DNA of 58,671 nt from Kalmusia sp. IMI 367209 (GCA_027946365.1 JAPEUQ010000026.1:1-58671), one strand, 5' to 3'. Numbered from the stretch's first letter, positions 13,590 to 25,692 are shown. Notes: generated by a model not told the origin, from the sequence alone. A program made the numbers and translations.

Positions 13590-13797
13590 GGTTTCTTGGT
13601 TTTCTAAAGTCCCTTAGTTTTCTAAAGTCTTTTAGTTTCCTAAAGTCTCTTAGTTTCCTAAAGTCTTTTAGTTTCCTAAAGTCTTTTAGTTTTCTAAAGT
13701 CTTTTAGTTTCCTAAAGTCTTTTAGTTTTCTAAAGTCTTTTAGTTTCTAAAGTCTTTTAGTTTTCTAGAGTCTTCTTAGTTTTCTAGAGTCTTAGTT
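13590..13797. repeat. CTAG/CTAAAG minisatellite array 3
   Basis: About eleven 18-bp units of TTTTCTAAAGTCTTTTAG type, related to arrays 1 and 2. A 66-codon plus-strand open frame (13,550-13,750, SFLKSF hexapeptide repeat) is again a by-product of the unit length. Together with the AT-rich stretch that follows, this looks like a third subtelomeric unit without its TLH. Confidence 0.92.
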
Positions 13798-14700
13798 TTA
13801 ATTTTATTAAATATTATAGTTTTATAATATCTCTTATATTTTAGTTTTTTATTATTTATAAAACTTTTATTAATTCTTTATATATTTTATTTTTCATATT
13901 TTCATTTTTAGTTTAAAATATTTTTTTATTTATTTTAATTTTCCTAATTTTTTATATATAAATAGAATATATATCTAACTTTTTTTAAACTTTTTTTTTA
14001 TATCATTTATATATTTTTAGTATATACTTTTAACTTTTATATTTTACTTATTTTAATATTACATTATTTATTTAATATAAAGTCTATTAAGATTTATACT
14101 ATATATTTTATTATACTATTTATTTTATTATATTATATAATTTATTATACTAACGTTATATATTTTATTATATTATATATTCTATTATACTTTATATTTT
14201 ATTTATTATTAAATTATATTCTCTTTTATTAATTTTTATATTAATTATACTATATATATTATCAATTCTTAAAACATTATATATACTATAAAGAATAGTA
14301 AACTATAAAGATAATAGTAATTATATTCTACTTTTTAACTTAAATAATTTTAGAAAAATATTAATAGTAAAGATAATATATAATCTTAAAATTATAAATT
14401 AATATTATTACTTTTTATCTTTAGTTTAATTTTATATATATTTATTAATTAAATTTAATTTTAAGATTATTATGCTAGATTATAAACTAAGACTAAGTAT
14501 ATATTTTAGTTAAAAGTTATTTAATTTATTATACTTAGTTTTACTATACTATAGAAAAGAATATATATTTAAATAATATTTTTATTATTTATTATTTTAA
14601 AGATAAACTTAAATTATTACTATTTAATATTAAAATATTAGTATCTATTTAATGTTTAATTTTCTAGAGTTTCTCTTTTAAAATAGTACTATTTATTTAT
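13798..14700. other. extremely AT-rich spacer
   Basis: Nothing but A/T-rich sequence with short TATA-type runs. No frame or repeat unit of note. It occupies the same position relative to array 3 as 1,076-1,810 does to array 1. Confidence 0.5.
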
Positions 14701-14734
14701 TATTCTTTACTAGAGTAGACTTTTCATTTATTAA

Positions 14735-15525
14735 TACTTTATACCCTATTCTAATATGTATAGTTAATACTAAACCTCTACTATACTTTATAGTTTATGG
14801 GAGAGTATAAGAGACTACGAAAGGCTATATAATATAAGAGACTATAAGAGGTTAGAAGAGACTATAAGTTACTATACTATATAATAGACTATTAGAGACT
14901 ATACTATATAGTAGACTATGAGAGACTATATAATATATAAGACTATAAAAGATTATAAAAGACTATGAGAGACTGTAAGAGACTATATAATATATAAGAC
15001 TATAAAAGATTATAAGAGACTATAATAGACTATATAATATATAAGACTATAAAAGATTATAAAAGACTATGAGAGACTGTAAGAGACTATATAATATATA
15101 AGACTATAAAAGATTATAAGAGACTATAATAGACTATATAATATATAAGATTATAAAAGACTATAAGAGACTATAAGAGACTATATAATATATAAGACTA
15201 TAAATGATTATAAAAGACTATAAGAGACTATAAGACACTATAAGAGACTATAAGAGACTACATAATATATAAGACTATAAAAGACTATGAGAGACTATAA
15301 GAGACTATGAGAGACTATAAGAGACTATGAGAGACTATGAGAGACTATATAATATATAAGACTATGAGAGACTATAAGAGAGTATATAATATAAGAGACT
15401 ATAAGAGGCTATGAGAGAGTATATACTATGAGAGACTATAAGACATGTATGAGATTTTATAGTAGTATAGTAAAGTATTAAATCTAATAGATAGAAAAAA
15501 TGTAAACTTAACTAAAAAGGAATAA
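14735..15525 (+). repeat. left arm of inverted repeat, with expanded AGACTATAAG tandem array
   Basis: The edges (about 14,740-14,810 and 15,440-15,515) match the reverse complement of about 26,985-27,050 and 26,775-26,850. Examples are TACTAAACCTCTACTATAC and AAATCTAATAGATAGAAAAA. Between them, 14,800-15,435 is a tandem array of GAGACTATAA-type 10-bp steps with interspersed TATATAATATAT blocks. The array is much shorter (about 130 bp) in the right arm, so it has expanded or contracted since the arms separated. Confidence 0.75.
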
Positions 15526-15599
15526 ATAAAATATTATTTATATTTTTTTTAATAATAATATTATTAGAAAAGAGATAAAGAAAGTTTAATCTAAAAGTA

Positions 15600-15745
15600 A
15601 AATAGACAGATACTATATAGTAGTATAAATTATAGAAATTACGTAGACTACTATATTATTATTTTTTTTTTAAATTAAACTTATAGAACCTCTATCTTAT
15701 AGTTATTATTTAATTTAAATTATATAAACCTTCTATATTAGTAGT
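15600..15745 (+). repeat. direct repeat B, left copy
   Basis: Contains TATAGAAATTA(C/T)(G/A)TAGACTACTATATTA and AACCTCTA(T/A)CTTATAGTTATTA, followed by TATAAACCTTCTATA. The same order and strand occur at 27,060-27,190. Together with the inverted arms this brackets the 15.5-26.8 kb interval. Confidence 0.7.
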
Positions 15746-15764
15746 CCTAGATTAGATCTTTCTT

Positions 15765-15865
15765 TTATATTAAGATCATGCACAGACTGAGGAAATCCTA
15801 AGTTGATATAGTAATCATCTATAAGCATACATGAATAAGCTTAGCAGCCATATGGCTGCCGTGTC
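15765..15865 (+). repeat. LTR-like fragment (GATCATGCACAGACT type)
   Basis: The string AGATCATGCACAGACTGAGG, then TCCTAAGTTGATATAGTA, recurs in mutated form at about 25,820, 49,895 and 55,535. The shared order of motifs suggests fragments of one LTR family. No target-site duplication or TG...CA ends could be fixed by eye, so the LTR assignment is an inference. Confidence 0.5.
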
Positions 15866-16184
15866 GTCCTGACCCTAATATATATATATATAGGAGGTAT
15901 GGGGCTATTTATCAGGGGGAGCGTAAACACTATTACTTAGGACCATACGAATTGAGTGGGGAAAGAATAAAAATAGAAAATAAAAACGAAAGATGAGGGA
16001 TATATTCATGGTAATCTAGCTAGTTTTCGGTAATACGGGTTCTCGAAATAGAAACCGCATGACTACGCAACTCGACGGCACCAGTCACGTAACGTATTTT
16101 TATTTCCTTTCTTCTATATCCTTATTCTACTGCCTTTCTCCACGGCGTCCCACGCAACGGGTTCTTCCTCCCAGCATCCCTACT

Positions 16185-17500
16185 TTATGGCTCTACTGGC
16201 GTAGCTACTAGTAGAGGTACTATATATTATTCTCCTTTAACTACCCTCTAGTACCGCGCTCGCGTTTATACTCACCTATTATTATATCTACGATGCATGC
16301 GATGACTAGACTATGGCGGGACCTTATAGCTACTTAGTAAATGCTAGTAGATACTTACTATACCTTCTTACGTTACTATACTAAGCGAGATGAATAGAAG
16401 CGCTATATAGTTACTAACACCTTAGCCAACCAGCTTAGACCACTAGATAGTAAGGATATAGAGAGATGGCTTCCGCACGTGATTGCATTGCAACGTACGT
16501 CCCTCCTAGTATAGAAAAGATGGTAGCCAGACAGGACGCCATTACTAATAATCTATCTTATGTTTATAGATCTAGTACTTACGTTAATTAACGTCCCCTT
16601 CCTCCTTTAGCTATATGAGGTTATCTATAGCGCCCTAATCGTCTCTAGCCACGACGTTAACCCTGAAAGTCAAGCCGTATTAACCTTCCCTCTTAACCTA
16701 AGCTGAACTAAGGATACCCATACCTAGCGCATCGCGTAGGCGGTAGGCTTCTATCTATTTATATCCGTGCGGCTACTTGCGGACCCTCGCCTCTTCGCAG
16801 GGACGGAGCCACCCTGCCTCCCCTTTCCTATTTAGTGGTTTCGTCTTACCGACTATCACGGACTCAACGTAGGAAGTAGAGATCCTATTCATCATCTGGT
16901 CATGCTTCACGCGCTTGCCAATCGAGTCGTCGGACTGTTTTACCAGGCACTCCGCTGGGGCTCGCCAATGATAGCATATATACTATAAGTTATACTAGGC
17001 TTATACTACCGCCGACCATTTTTTCGCTTCTATTACTCATACTCTACGCACCACCTATGCCCTTTACTCTAGATGGTCTTACGCGCTTTAGTACGTGCCA
17101 CCTCGCCACGATGACCGACCCTAGCTTCTTCGTAGATGATGAGTAGATAGGGTATACCAGCTTAGGCGGAGGACCAAAGACGCTTTTTAGTAGAGTAGGG
17201 CGACAATAATTGACGTATCGTTCAACCGCCTAGATAAGCTTTTTAATAATGAATACCCCTTTCGGGTGGAATGAGTGATACGCTTTCAACTGGTGTGAGA
17301 ATGGGATGGGGGTGATAAGTACCTACTGCAGTTAAACTACTTCCAGACACAGGGTAACCTAAATATCCTTAGGGTGATGGTATATAGAGTGACTGGACAT
17401 TTAAAGATTATATATAACTATTCTCCTTAGTTGAGCTGGGTGGTACTAGATATAGTTATAACGCCCTTTAGTATTATTAAGGCGGTATATCTATAAGGTT
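16185..17500 (+). pseudogene. unidentified plus-strand coding remnant 1
   Basis: From about 16,290 to 16,980 one plus frame (codons starting at positions divisible by three) reads almost continuously, with stops only at TAA/TAG. It includes LANQLRPLDSKDIERWLPHV and GLNVGSRDPIHHLVMLHALA. After about 16,990 the reading shifts frame and continues with DVSFNRLDKLFN, EWDGGDKYLLQLNYFQTQ and LSWVVLDIV up to about 17,500. Base composition here is less AT-biased than in the spacers. I do not recognise the family. No helicase, reverse transcriptase, integrase or transposase motif is visible. It may be the 5' part of a multi-gene element running to 25.7 kb, or a separate duplicated gene. Confidence 0.45.
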
Positions 17501-18229
17501 ATTAATTATAGTTTTAGAAGTATAAGTAATTAGGAGGAAGAGTATGATATCTTTAGTAAATATTAGAAGAGTAGAAGTAATCACCGGCTAGGTAGGTGCT
17601 AAGCGTTCAGGGCGTCTAGCTAGCACGTGAGAGAAAGATTCCCAATTACCCTCAGCCTACTTCTAACCTTCCATAGATCCTACGCCGACCCTAGTAGATG
17701 CTACTCCCTAATCTAATATCTCCCCCTTCCTCCTCTCGCCTTTCCTAGTCACTGCGATTTATGATATGAGAGCCATACTAAAACCCTACTTAGGTAGGGC
17801 GCCTATAATCTACATAATTTATAATAATTCTAACTAGGTTTTTATTAGATATACTATACTATTGATTGTTGGGTTCGTTGCGGTTATGTAGCCTATAGGA
17901 TAGTACTATAGCTGCTAACCATTATACTAAATATGTCACTTAGCTCTATTAATAAACTGTGAGGAAGGTCTATATATATACTGAGAATGAATTAAAGTAA
18001 TAGGTGGGTACGAAGCCTCTCTATAGTATAAAGGATATTCCTAGGATAATAGCTACCTAGGTAGTGGTATATACTTACTATATATATATTAGTAGGTAAG
18101 TACGTAAGCGCGACGTCTTACTTATATACGTATATATATATATACGTGACTTAGCTTAATATCTTACTAGGCTAGGATATACTTCTCTAGCTTATTCTCT
18201 CTGGCGTACTTCATCTAGTATAGTATAAG

Positions 18230-19250
18230 CGCCGGTGGTATTGGTGTTATAATAGTAATAATTCTATTAGGTGAGGTGGTAGCTTCGCTCGTGCTAGTAG
18301 CTATACTTAGGGTAGTAAGGAGGAGTGGGGTGCAATAGCCAATCGACTAGATATATAGCTACTAATAGGCTTAATAAGGAACTTTATGGTAGCGTTTTAC
18401 CCTAAAATAGACGCCGTTATTTATAAGGTTGATAAGATAGTAGGTAGATACTTAAAAAGGGTGATTAGGTGGAACGGACCGGATGTGATGATGAGAAGTA
18501 TAGTAGAATGGGATATATATATATCTATTAAGGAGGCAATATATTGACTTTTATATATAAACCTATAATCTATAAGGTAATCATCTGGCTTATGGTGAGG
18601 TTGCTGCTTCTTATGCGACACTAGACGTGTGTAAGATACAGTAGATGGCAGACGGAGTCTAGGAGTATTAAGATATAGATAGTATAGTATAGAAGTTAAT
18701 ATAGTGGTAATTAGGATATTACTAGGCGTTTATATAGGAGGTCTGTCCATCCTAGTAGATATAGAAGCCTATGACGGTGCTGCTAGCTTACGGCGTACTA
18801 TGGTAAACTAGAATAAACATAGTCCTCACGTTCTATATATATAGAAAGATTTTATAAGAACGACATCCTATTACTATATATACTATACCTCTAAAGATAT
18901 AAGTCCTCTCTAGACGACCCGTCGCCCTTAGGTTTATAAGTATAGATACTAGTGGATAAAGTATACCTCGCGTCGGCGGTTCCTATACTAAACTTAAATA
19001 TAAATATAAGCTACTACCGCCCTCTTATTATAACGCTAAAGGATGAGGTTTAAGATTAAAAGAGATGGCGTGGTGTAGATAAGGAGGCGGCGTAGTATAG
19101 CTAAGGAGATAATATTAGATACTAGATGATATTATGGCTACTCGTGGCCATTTTAAGAGAAGAGAATATATATGTTAGAGCGGTCGTGGAATCTTCTATC
19201 TAGTAATAATACTTTCTTATAGAAGGGGGTTAGTCTAAATTATATACCTA
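18230..19250 (+). pseudogene. unidentified plus-strand coding remnant 2
   Basis: About 18,329-18,570 reads in one plus frame with a single stop: NFMVAFYPKIDAVIYKVDKI, then RVIRWNGPDVMMRSIVEWD. From about 18,845 to 19,230 another frame gives a basic, Gln/Arg-rich reading if TAA/TAG are taken as Gln (SRRRFLY...KIKRDGVV). A minus-strand open frame of 66 codons (18,421-18,621) overlaps the first part and is a shadow of it. I do not recognise the product. Confidence 0.35.
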
Positions 19251-20265
19251 TAAATATAATATGCTCGCTCCCACCCCTCCTAGCCTAAAGCCTATATAGC
19301 TATTAATATTTTCTCTTTTTATACTTTCTACTTCTACCCTTTATTACTATCCCTACGCCCCTTGCCGTCGCATTGGACGCTTGATTTTAAAATGCTTCTC
19401 TACGTAGCTGCTATCACGTCTTCCCTTCTTCCTCTTTTTCTCTCCCTCCCCTAGCGTCTGCTAAATGCTATAAGGATATAATTTAGAACGCTAATATATA
19501 ATTTATACTAGATTCACGTCTACTATAACACCGCAGCATTCCTATAGGGTAACCTAATAAATAGTTAGTAACGTGGACTATGCGTCTCTGACACCTCTAT
19601 TAGAAATTAGTGATATTTTAGTATATATAATGGAAAGGACACGGCTATAGACGTTACTAAAGAGGACATTAATAAGTATCTATATAGGGAGCTAAATGGC
19701 TACGGGAAGAACGGGGATATTATAATGAAGACAATATAACCTTATATATATATTCTTATAGATAAAGACTTTCCATTATGGCTAGGGAAGCTAATCTTAA
19801 TATCTCCTTATAGTATTAATCTAGGCAATGGTATTTATATTAACTTGGTGTATATTAGGCAACATCTACGTTAATAAAGAAAGGTAATAAGTTAAAGGGT
19901 AGTAAGGTCATCTTTATCCCTATCTTAGGAGGCCCTGTTCCTACCCGACCGGAATAGGGGAGTATGTGGATAAGATTTGGCCAGTTCATTATACGGCGTA
20001 ATTCTTACTAGAGGGTAGTAGTAGATAGGCCATTATTTAATCTCATTATTATTATTTTTCCTTTCTATACGCGTTGTCGTTTCAATACCCCGACTAGTAG
20101 GGAAGTAATATATAAGAACGTTTAAGCAACGGCCCCAAAACTATAGAGTCATCTAGGGTTATATAGTAGATTGGAGAAGTAGTCTAAGGAGAAATACTAG
20201 CATATATCTATAGCGAGGTTAAAACTTCACGTAGGGATATAGTATAGTAATTAGCTATTAAGAAG

Positions 20266-21387
20266 ATGTGTCTCTCTATAGCTACCGCCTATATACCATC
20301 ATTCTATCTCCTTGCGGGGCCTAGGTCTATCCTAAGCCATCTCCTATATATTATATTTCCCCTTCTCTCTCTTATCGCTAGCCTATCACTTTGGTGGGAC
20401 GTTATGGAGACTTACCCTTACCATCTATCTAATGGCGCTGCACGCTGGAGACAGCTTATCTAGGTGGTAAGCGTAGCCATATCCTTATCCAGCTCTAGGT
20501 ATCTTTTGGTGGATCTAGGCCTATACTACCTTATTCCATCTATACCTACTTCAGCTGAGCGCGGCCTACTATAATATATATACTACGCCTAGCCATCTAC
20601 CGCTGGGCTCATCCTTAACTACAACCTTATAAAGATACCTAGCTAAACTTCCCTCTTTATGTGTTCCTGTCTAGAGCGGTAGCCATCTCTAGGACGCTAG
20701 TCATCTAGACTATACTATACCTCCTTAACCTAGCTATAGTTACTATGCTATCGGTACGTTTTGCTGAAAACCCCAAAAAATAAAGAATAAAGATAGGGAA
20801 AAGAAAAGAGTTCTATTATAAAGATGTATCTAATGCTAGCTAGATAATTAGTTATATCTTAGAGCAACTCACCATCCAGATTAGTAATACCTTAAGGATA
20901 AGTCTTCTAAAGAAGTCTATCTATCTATTACTCCTCCTTAGCCTTTGCTCAGGTATGCTTCTCTACGGAGACTATAGACTAACGACGTTAGGTCTAGGCT
21001 ACGCCCTTCCTACTACGCTTCTTTTGGGACCACCCCTATATACCTATTAAGAGGACGATTAATATGACCGCCGTTTCCACTCCACTCTATACTATTCTAT
21101 AGCTGGGGTCTAGCCGTGACAGGATGCTTCGCGTTACGTTAGGAGAAAGGCTTCCTGGCTGCCTTATAAGGCCTGGATGGTACGCGGACAGCCTATCTCT
21201 AAATAATATAGTCTCTTCTATAATTACCATTAACCTAAGAAGATCTACTCTCGTATCTATTCGCCCCTTAATGTGGCCAGGATCGCATGCTAGCCATGCT
21301 TGCGCTCACTGGTTATATAGGCTATTTCTTAATCCTCCTACTCTAGCGGTCCTACACCACCCGTCTTTAGCTAGGTATCTATAATAG
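20266..21387 (+). pseudogene. membrane-protein-like coding remnant
   Basis: One plus frame runs through this interval. It includes two stretches open for 65 and 86 codons (20,266-20,463 and 21,124-21,384) joined by a reading interrupted by TAG/TAA and one TGA. The amino-terminal part is strongly hydrophobic: two probable membrane spans occur in the first 50 residues (IATAYIPSFYLLAG and LLYIIFPLLSLIASLSL), followed by WWDVMETYP. Later parts are Ser/Leu-rich. It has the look of a fungal polytopic membrane protein, but I cannot name a family. An ancestor with real membrane segments is an inference from hydrophobicity alone, and RIP itself enriches Leu, Ile and Tyr codons. Confidence 0.35.
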
Positions 21388-22199
21388 AGCGATGGTGGTG
21401 CTTAGGCGCCTATAATAGTTATAGAAATAGCTAGACATACCTCTTAAGTACGCGCATCAGCTTTCCCTGGCCCTTCCTATGGTAGAAACGTCCCCGTGCA
21501 GCGGTGGCGGCGGCGGCGGCGTAGGAGTAAATAATATAAACTACTACTATACTATACTAATACTAGGAGAGTCTAAGAGGAACTTATTTTTAAACTAGTC
21601 TCTTACCTCTACTCTCCTTCGCATCCTTCCGGTAGGGGCGATCTTAACTATATAGGTTATATTTATTACTTTGAACTTCGCGTCTAGTAGTAGTGCCCTT
21701 AACGCTTACCATTCTACTCCTAGCCTAGACTCCACATTCCACCTACATGCCGCGGTGGACGTAATCATTAGTATATATAATAAGTTACTAGAAAGTATTA
21801 CTTCTTTAATTTCTTCCCTTTGAGACATCCCTGCCCTCTCTGGTGCACAGGTATACGTATACAAAGGCGACCCCTGTAAACCTAACTACTATATAATACT
21901 AGACTAGCGCCTATAGGGTTGTTCAGCTTCCCAACGTAGGCCGGGAGGGTGAGATATACCTATACTACATCCTATCTCGCTGGAATCTCCTGGCCAAGCA
22001 CACGTTGTTCGTTTAGGCTGGCATGTATAATAAAGAGGCCGTCCTCTCCTATATATAATTCTATTTTCATCCGCAGCGGACTGGGATGCTAAGCTTAGGT
22101 ATTATTAGTCATAGCATCCTATACAACGGTATAGACCTATAGGGATAGACTAATTACTCTAGTATCGTTCCGTATATATATGGTCACGTGTATTAGAGG

Positions 22200-22540
22200 C
22201 CATGTAAAAAGATACTTCTAAGCTATAAGGGCCAGTTCATCGTGTCGGTAGAGTGGATTTATAGAATTAGCCAGTGGTTATACCGTGAGTTACATGTAGC
22301 TATAGTTAATGAGGATAGTTGGGCACACAAGGAGCCATATCTATAGGGAAGGGAAGATAGCATGAGTGCGCCGGTGCTTGGGTACACGTTAAAGTAACTA
22401 TAGAACGTACTATTTTAGTACTTAGATATAGATGTCGCTTGGAAGTGTCCCAGTCTACTAAGTAGAATAAGAGAAGGAGGTAGCATCAGTGACTGTCAGT
22501 GCCTAGATAGATAGAAAGGAGAAGTTAAAGTTAATTAATC
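22200..22540 (+). pseudogene. unidentified plus-strand coding remnant 3
   Basis: The plus frame reads KGQFIVSVEWIYRISQWLYR, ELHVAIVNEDSWAHKEPYL, then VAWKCPSLLSRIREGG and SDCQCLDR, with four in-frame TAA/TAG stops where Gln is likely. Cys residues survive in CPSLL...CQCL, so this stretch is less mutated than its surroundings. Not identified. Confidence 0.4.
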
Positions 22541-23342
22541 TATATATCCTATGTCTTATATTATCTATGCTTAAGGCCTTATTGCCAAGGTCTCTCCGGG
22601 GAAGTCGTAGCCACATCCTAAGAAGGAAGAAGAGACGACATAGGTGGATGATGGTAGCGCTACTATATGGTATTATAGACCCTATTATTAGTCTCCTAAA
22701 ACGTAGACTATATAATAGGTAGAAATCATCCTATGCTAGCTTCGCCCCTCCTCTATACCTCTAAAACGCCGCCCGCGCCCCACCACCAGGTAAGATAAGA
22801 CACGTAGAAAGAATAGAGATATAAGCGCTAGAGTAGACTACTATCTAGCCAGATAGTACTACGCGTGAGAAGTATCTTATATACTAGCCCTACGACGCGT
22901 TTATGAATGGGTAGGTCATTGGCCTATGCTACTCTCTATCCCACTCCCCTCGTGGCATTTCTAGTGCTCTATATCCTTAGAAATATTAAAGTAGATTTGA
23001 AGCATTACTTATAAGAGGACTCTACGCCTATAGATAGTATAATAGTACGGTTTCTCTAGTCTATCTATTTTATTTATAATGGCTTTACCTATTTCCGTAT
23101 TCTCATCTTATCAACGGTATCATTAAAAGGATAGGCTATATCCTCATCTAGTAGCACCCCTATAGGGTCCTAGATTATATCTACCGCCGGCGTAGACTTC
23201 GTCCCTCTTCTATAAAAGCCTAGCCCTTCCATAGTAGTAGTAGCTAGGTTTATTACTATACTTATGGCTTTTTTTCTTTATATGCTACTCCTGTTCCGAT
23301 GTGCTTGCCAGCGCATATATAATTAATATCTAGCTATATAAT

Positions 23343-23900
23343 ATGAATACCTCCCACCCTATACTAGAGAAGGATTACCTCATCCCTATTATATTGAGAT
23401 CCTCACCCAAGCGCGCTGCTGTAGAGCACGATGCGACCACGCCTAGTCACCTAGCCTAGATCTACTTAAATTAATATTATAGATCGTTCCTTATCTTTTA
23501 GGGTATAGAAGCCCTAGCCTCCATCCCATCAGTTCGATCGGCGTCAACTGATCTCGAAAGTGCAAGGTTAAGAAGATCCAGCTTAGATGAGGAGAATGCC
23601 TGGCCCCAACCCTTACAAGGAGCCTGGACCAGGCAGGACGACTTACTAGAGCAGCGGCGATGGTGCGGTTCTAGTAATTATAATAGTTAATATTTATAAA
23701 TAACCTCGTGGTGGAGCTTCGTTAACGCGGAATAGTTAGGAGAGGACCTAAATATAGAATTAGTATAGGTCCTAGGCCGACAATAAAATTAGTTAAAGCC
23801 GTAGCCTTTGGCTGCTTAACGCTATAAAGTACCCCTATATAGAAAAGCTAGAGTGGAACACTAAATAGAGTAGTTATTAATAGAATATAGAAAGTCTGAC
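23343..23900 (+). pseudogene. weakly RIP-affected plus-strand coding remnant
   Basis: An ATG at 23,343 opens a frame (MNTSHPILEKDYLIPIIL...) that continues through TAG/TAA codons into an unusually intact stretch at about 23,520-23,680. That stretch has no stop for 55 codons and includes SVRSASTDLESARLRRSSLD, ENAWPQPLQGAWTRQDDLLE and QRRWCGSS. It keeps many CpA/TpG dinucleotides (CAG, CAA, TGG codons), unlike nearly all other sequence here. The frame carries on with more stops to about 23,900. The product is not recognised. The Ser/Arg-rich then Trp/Gln-rich character suggests a soluble protein. Confidence 0.45.
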
Positions 23901-23999
23901 CAAGAGGAAATTCCTATATAGTATATTGGTTATATATTTAGTTCTCCCTCTTTACTATATCTACGTCTGGTCCGACACAGGTGATTATAATAAAGGTCT

Positions 24000-24058
24000 T
24001 CCTTTTTCTTCTCCTTCTTCTTCTTCTTCTTCTTCTTCTTTTTCTTTTTCTTTTTCCG
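24000..24058. repeat. CTT microsatellite
   Basis: A (CTT)n tract grading into CTTTTT repeats. It would read as poly-Ser/Phe in the plus frame of the preceding remnant. No further function is visible. Confidence 0.95.
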
Positions 24059-24979
24059 TGCAACACTAGGATGGTGTATTTAATATAGATAAAACGCTAT
24101 AGTAGCGTATAACCTTATAGAGCTAAGAAAGTTATATTAAGTTTAATAGAATCAGAAAGGTTATGGAATCAAATAGAATAATGATGATATAGTAAATTAA
24201 TAGAATGAGAAGAGTAATAAATATAATGAGTACTCGTTATAATTTTAAATTCCTCTATAGGAAAGTAGAGATAACCCTACGCCATATCCCCTCCTACTAA
24301 CCACCAATCCTCGCAAAGAAAGAAAAGAAAAAGTAAATAAAGACTTAAAGCTATACCATTATAGTAAAACGTTAGTATGATCTACTCACTTTATATCACC
24401 TTAACTTGGCGTAGGTCTCACGGTGATACTTAACTCGTCTAGACACCCTTTATATATATTTAGTATATTTAACATCTCCTCACTGACTGCTTCGGCCACG
24501 GTAAAGAACCATATTAATACTATATTTTAGTATTCTTTATCTCCTAGGTGCGTTCCATTAGGACCCAGCCTATTTCTACTAATACTTAGATATATATTAG
24601 CTAGTATAATACGTTGTCCTTTGCTACGTCTCATATTAATAATGGCGCGGTATTTAGGGTTTATTATATTTCTAATACGGTCGTCGCTTACAGCGTTAGC
24701 GTTAGGTAAGAGTGTAGAGAGGATGATGGTCACGGAGTGGATCTGGCTAAAGAGCCTATCTAAGAGGTTATTTATATGCTCATTAATCGTGTCTAGAGGG
24801 TTATATAAAGAATTACTAAGCGTATATTATTTATTCTAGTACTAATCCGTTGTCAGGCTTACCAGTATAATAAGGGTAAGGCATATTATTAAGACTTACT
24901 TAATGAGTATGAGATTCGGTTGGAAGCGGACGTCCTGTTTAGTATATATAGTAACCTAATAGACTAGCGCACCTAGATG

Positions 24980-25692
24980 TCCCTCATTCTCCTACGTCGT
25001 TATACCTATCAGTTCTCTATGCGTTTAGGTAACAAGGAATAGATATATATACGTTATCTTTTATCCTATTAGACTGAACCGTCCCAACCATATTAACGGC
25101 TAATCCTATAAGTTATAGTAGATTACGGAGGTGCTCTTAGTATCTATTATTATTACTAGAGCCCTTTCATGCGTGATTAACGCACTACGAGGGAGGATGC
25201 GTAGAGGGAATTATTTAGACGCCTCACGATTTGTAAGTATATTTGGCGTAACTAACTTAGGACCTTAGTAGACGACTTATTCTATAGCGTAAAGTCTAGT
25301 GGTCACCTCTATTATAATAGGGACTACGCTTAGTAGCGTAAGTAGTAGGATTAGGGTTACTATAAGACTATATATCTCTAGGGTATCATAGATTAAATCG
25401 CTTTTAAAGGGTACGCTCACTCCGTAGAGAATAAGAGTAGGTGGTTTATATAGATGCCACTCCAGCTACTATGTGAAACTGCATCCTACAGATCCTCTAT
25501 AAGCCTAATAGGTGTAGAACGCTTCTTCCAGGTATCTATAAGTATATTACTTATCTTATAGCGTATAGGGTAGACTACTTTTAACTTATTATACGCCGTA
25601 GTGGCTTCGCCTCTCTATTACGGCGCCAACGCGCCAACTACGCCACTACTCTATAACCCTAAAGCGCTACCTACACCTCTAACTTATATCCT
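24980..25692 (+). pseudogene. unidentified plus-strand coding remnant 4 (carboxy-terminal part)
   Basis: A single plus frame can be followed for about 235 codons with all stops of TAA/TAG type. It reads LLRRYTYQFSMRLGNKE, then TICKYIWRN, IAFKGYAHSVENKSRWFI, LIGVERFFQVSISILLIL and YYGANAPTTPLLYNPKALPT, ending at a TAA near 25,692. The last 150 bases carry almost no RIP changes. I do not recognise a domain. The overlapping short open frames at 24,527-24,839 on both strands are not supported as genes. It may be the 3' end of the same element as the remnants upstream. Confidence 0.42.

Noticed and set aside
13550..13750. 66-codon open frame SFLKSF...
   Set aside because: Same artefact in minisatellite array 3.
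14800..15435. CRISPR-like regular repeats
   Set aside because: Units are short, contiguous and have no unique spacers. The context is eukaryotic subtelomeric DNA.
18421..18621. 66-codon minus-strand frame
   Set aside because: Shadow of a plus-strand coding remnant in another frame.
18660..20460. family 2 glycosyltransferase plus membrane domain
   Set aside because: The Arg-Trp and hydrophobic segments were tempting, but no DxD, QxxRW or ordered GT2 motifs could be found.
24527..24839. two overlapping frames of 68 and 72 codons on opposite strands
   Set aside because: They overlap each other with no codon or motif support. The plus-strand remnant downstream (24,980-25,692) is read in another frame.
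25000..25692. hAT transposase dimerisation domain (ERFF motif)
   Set aside because: ERFF resembles the hAT ERxFS motif, but the surrounding conserved W, P and A residues are missing.
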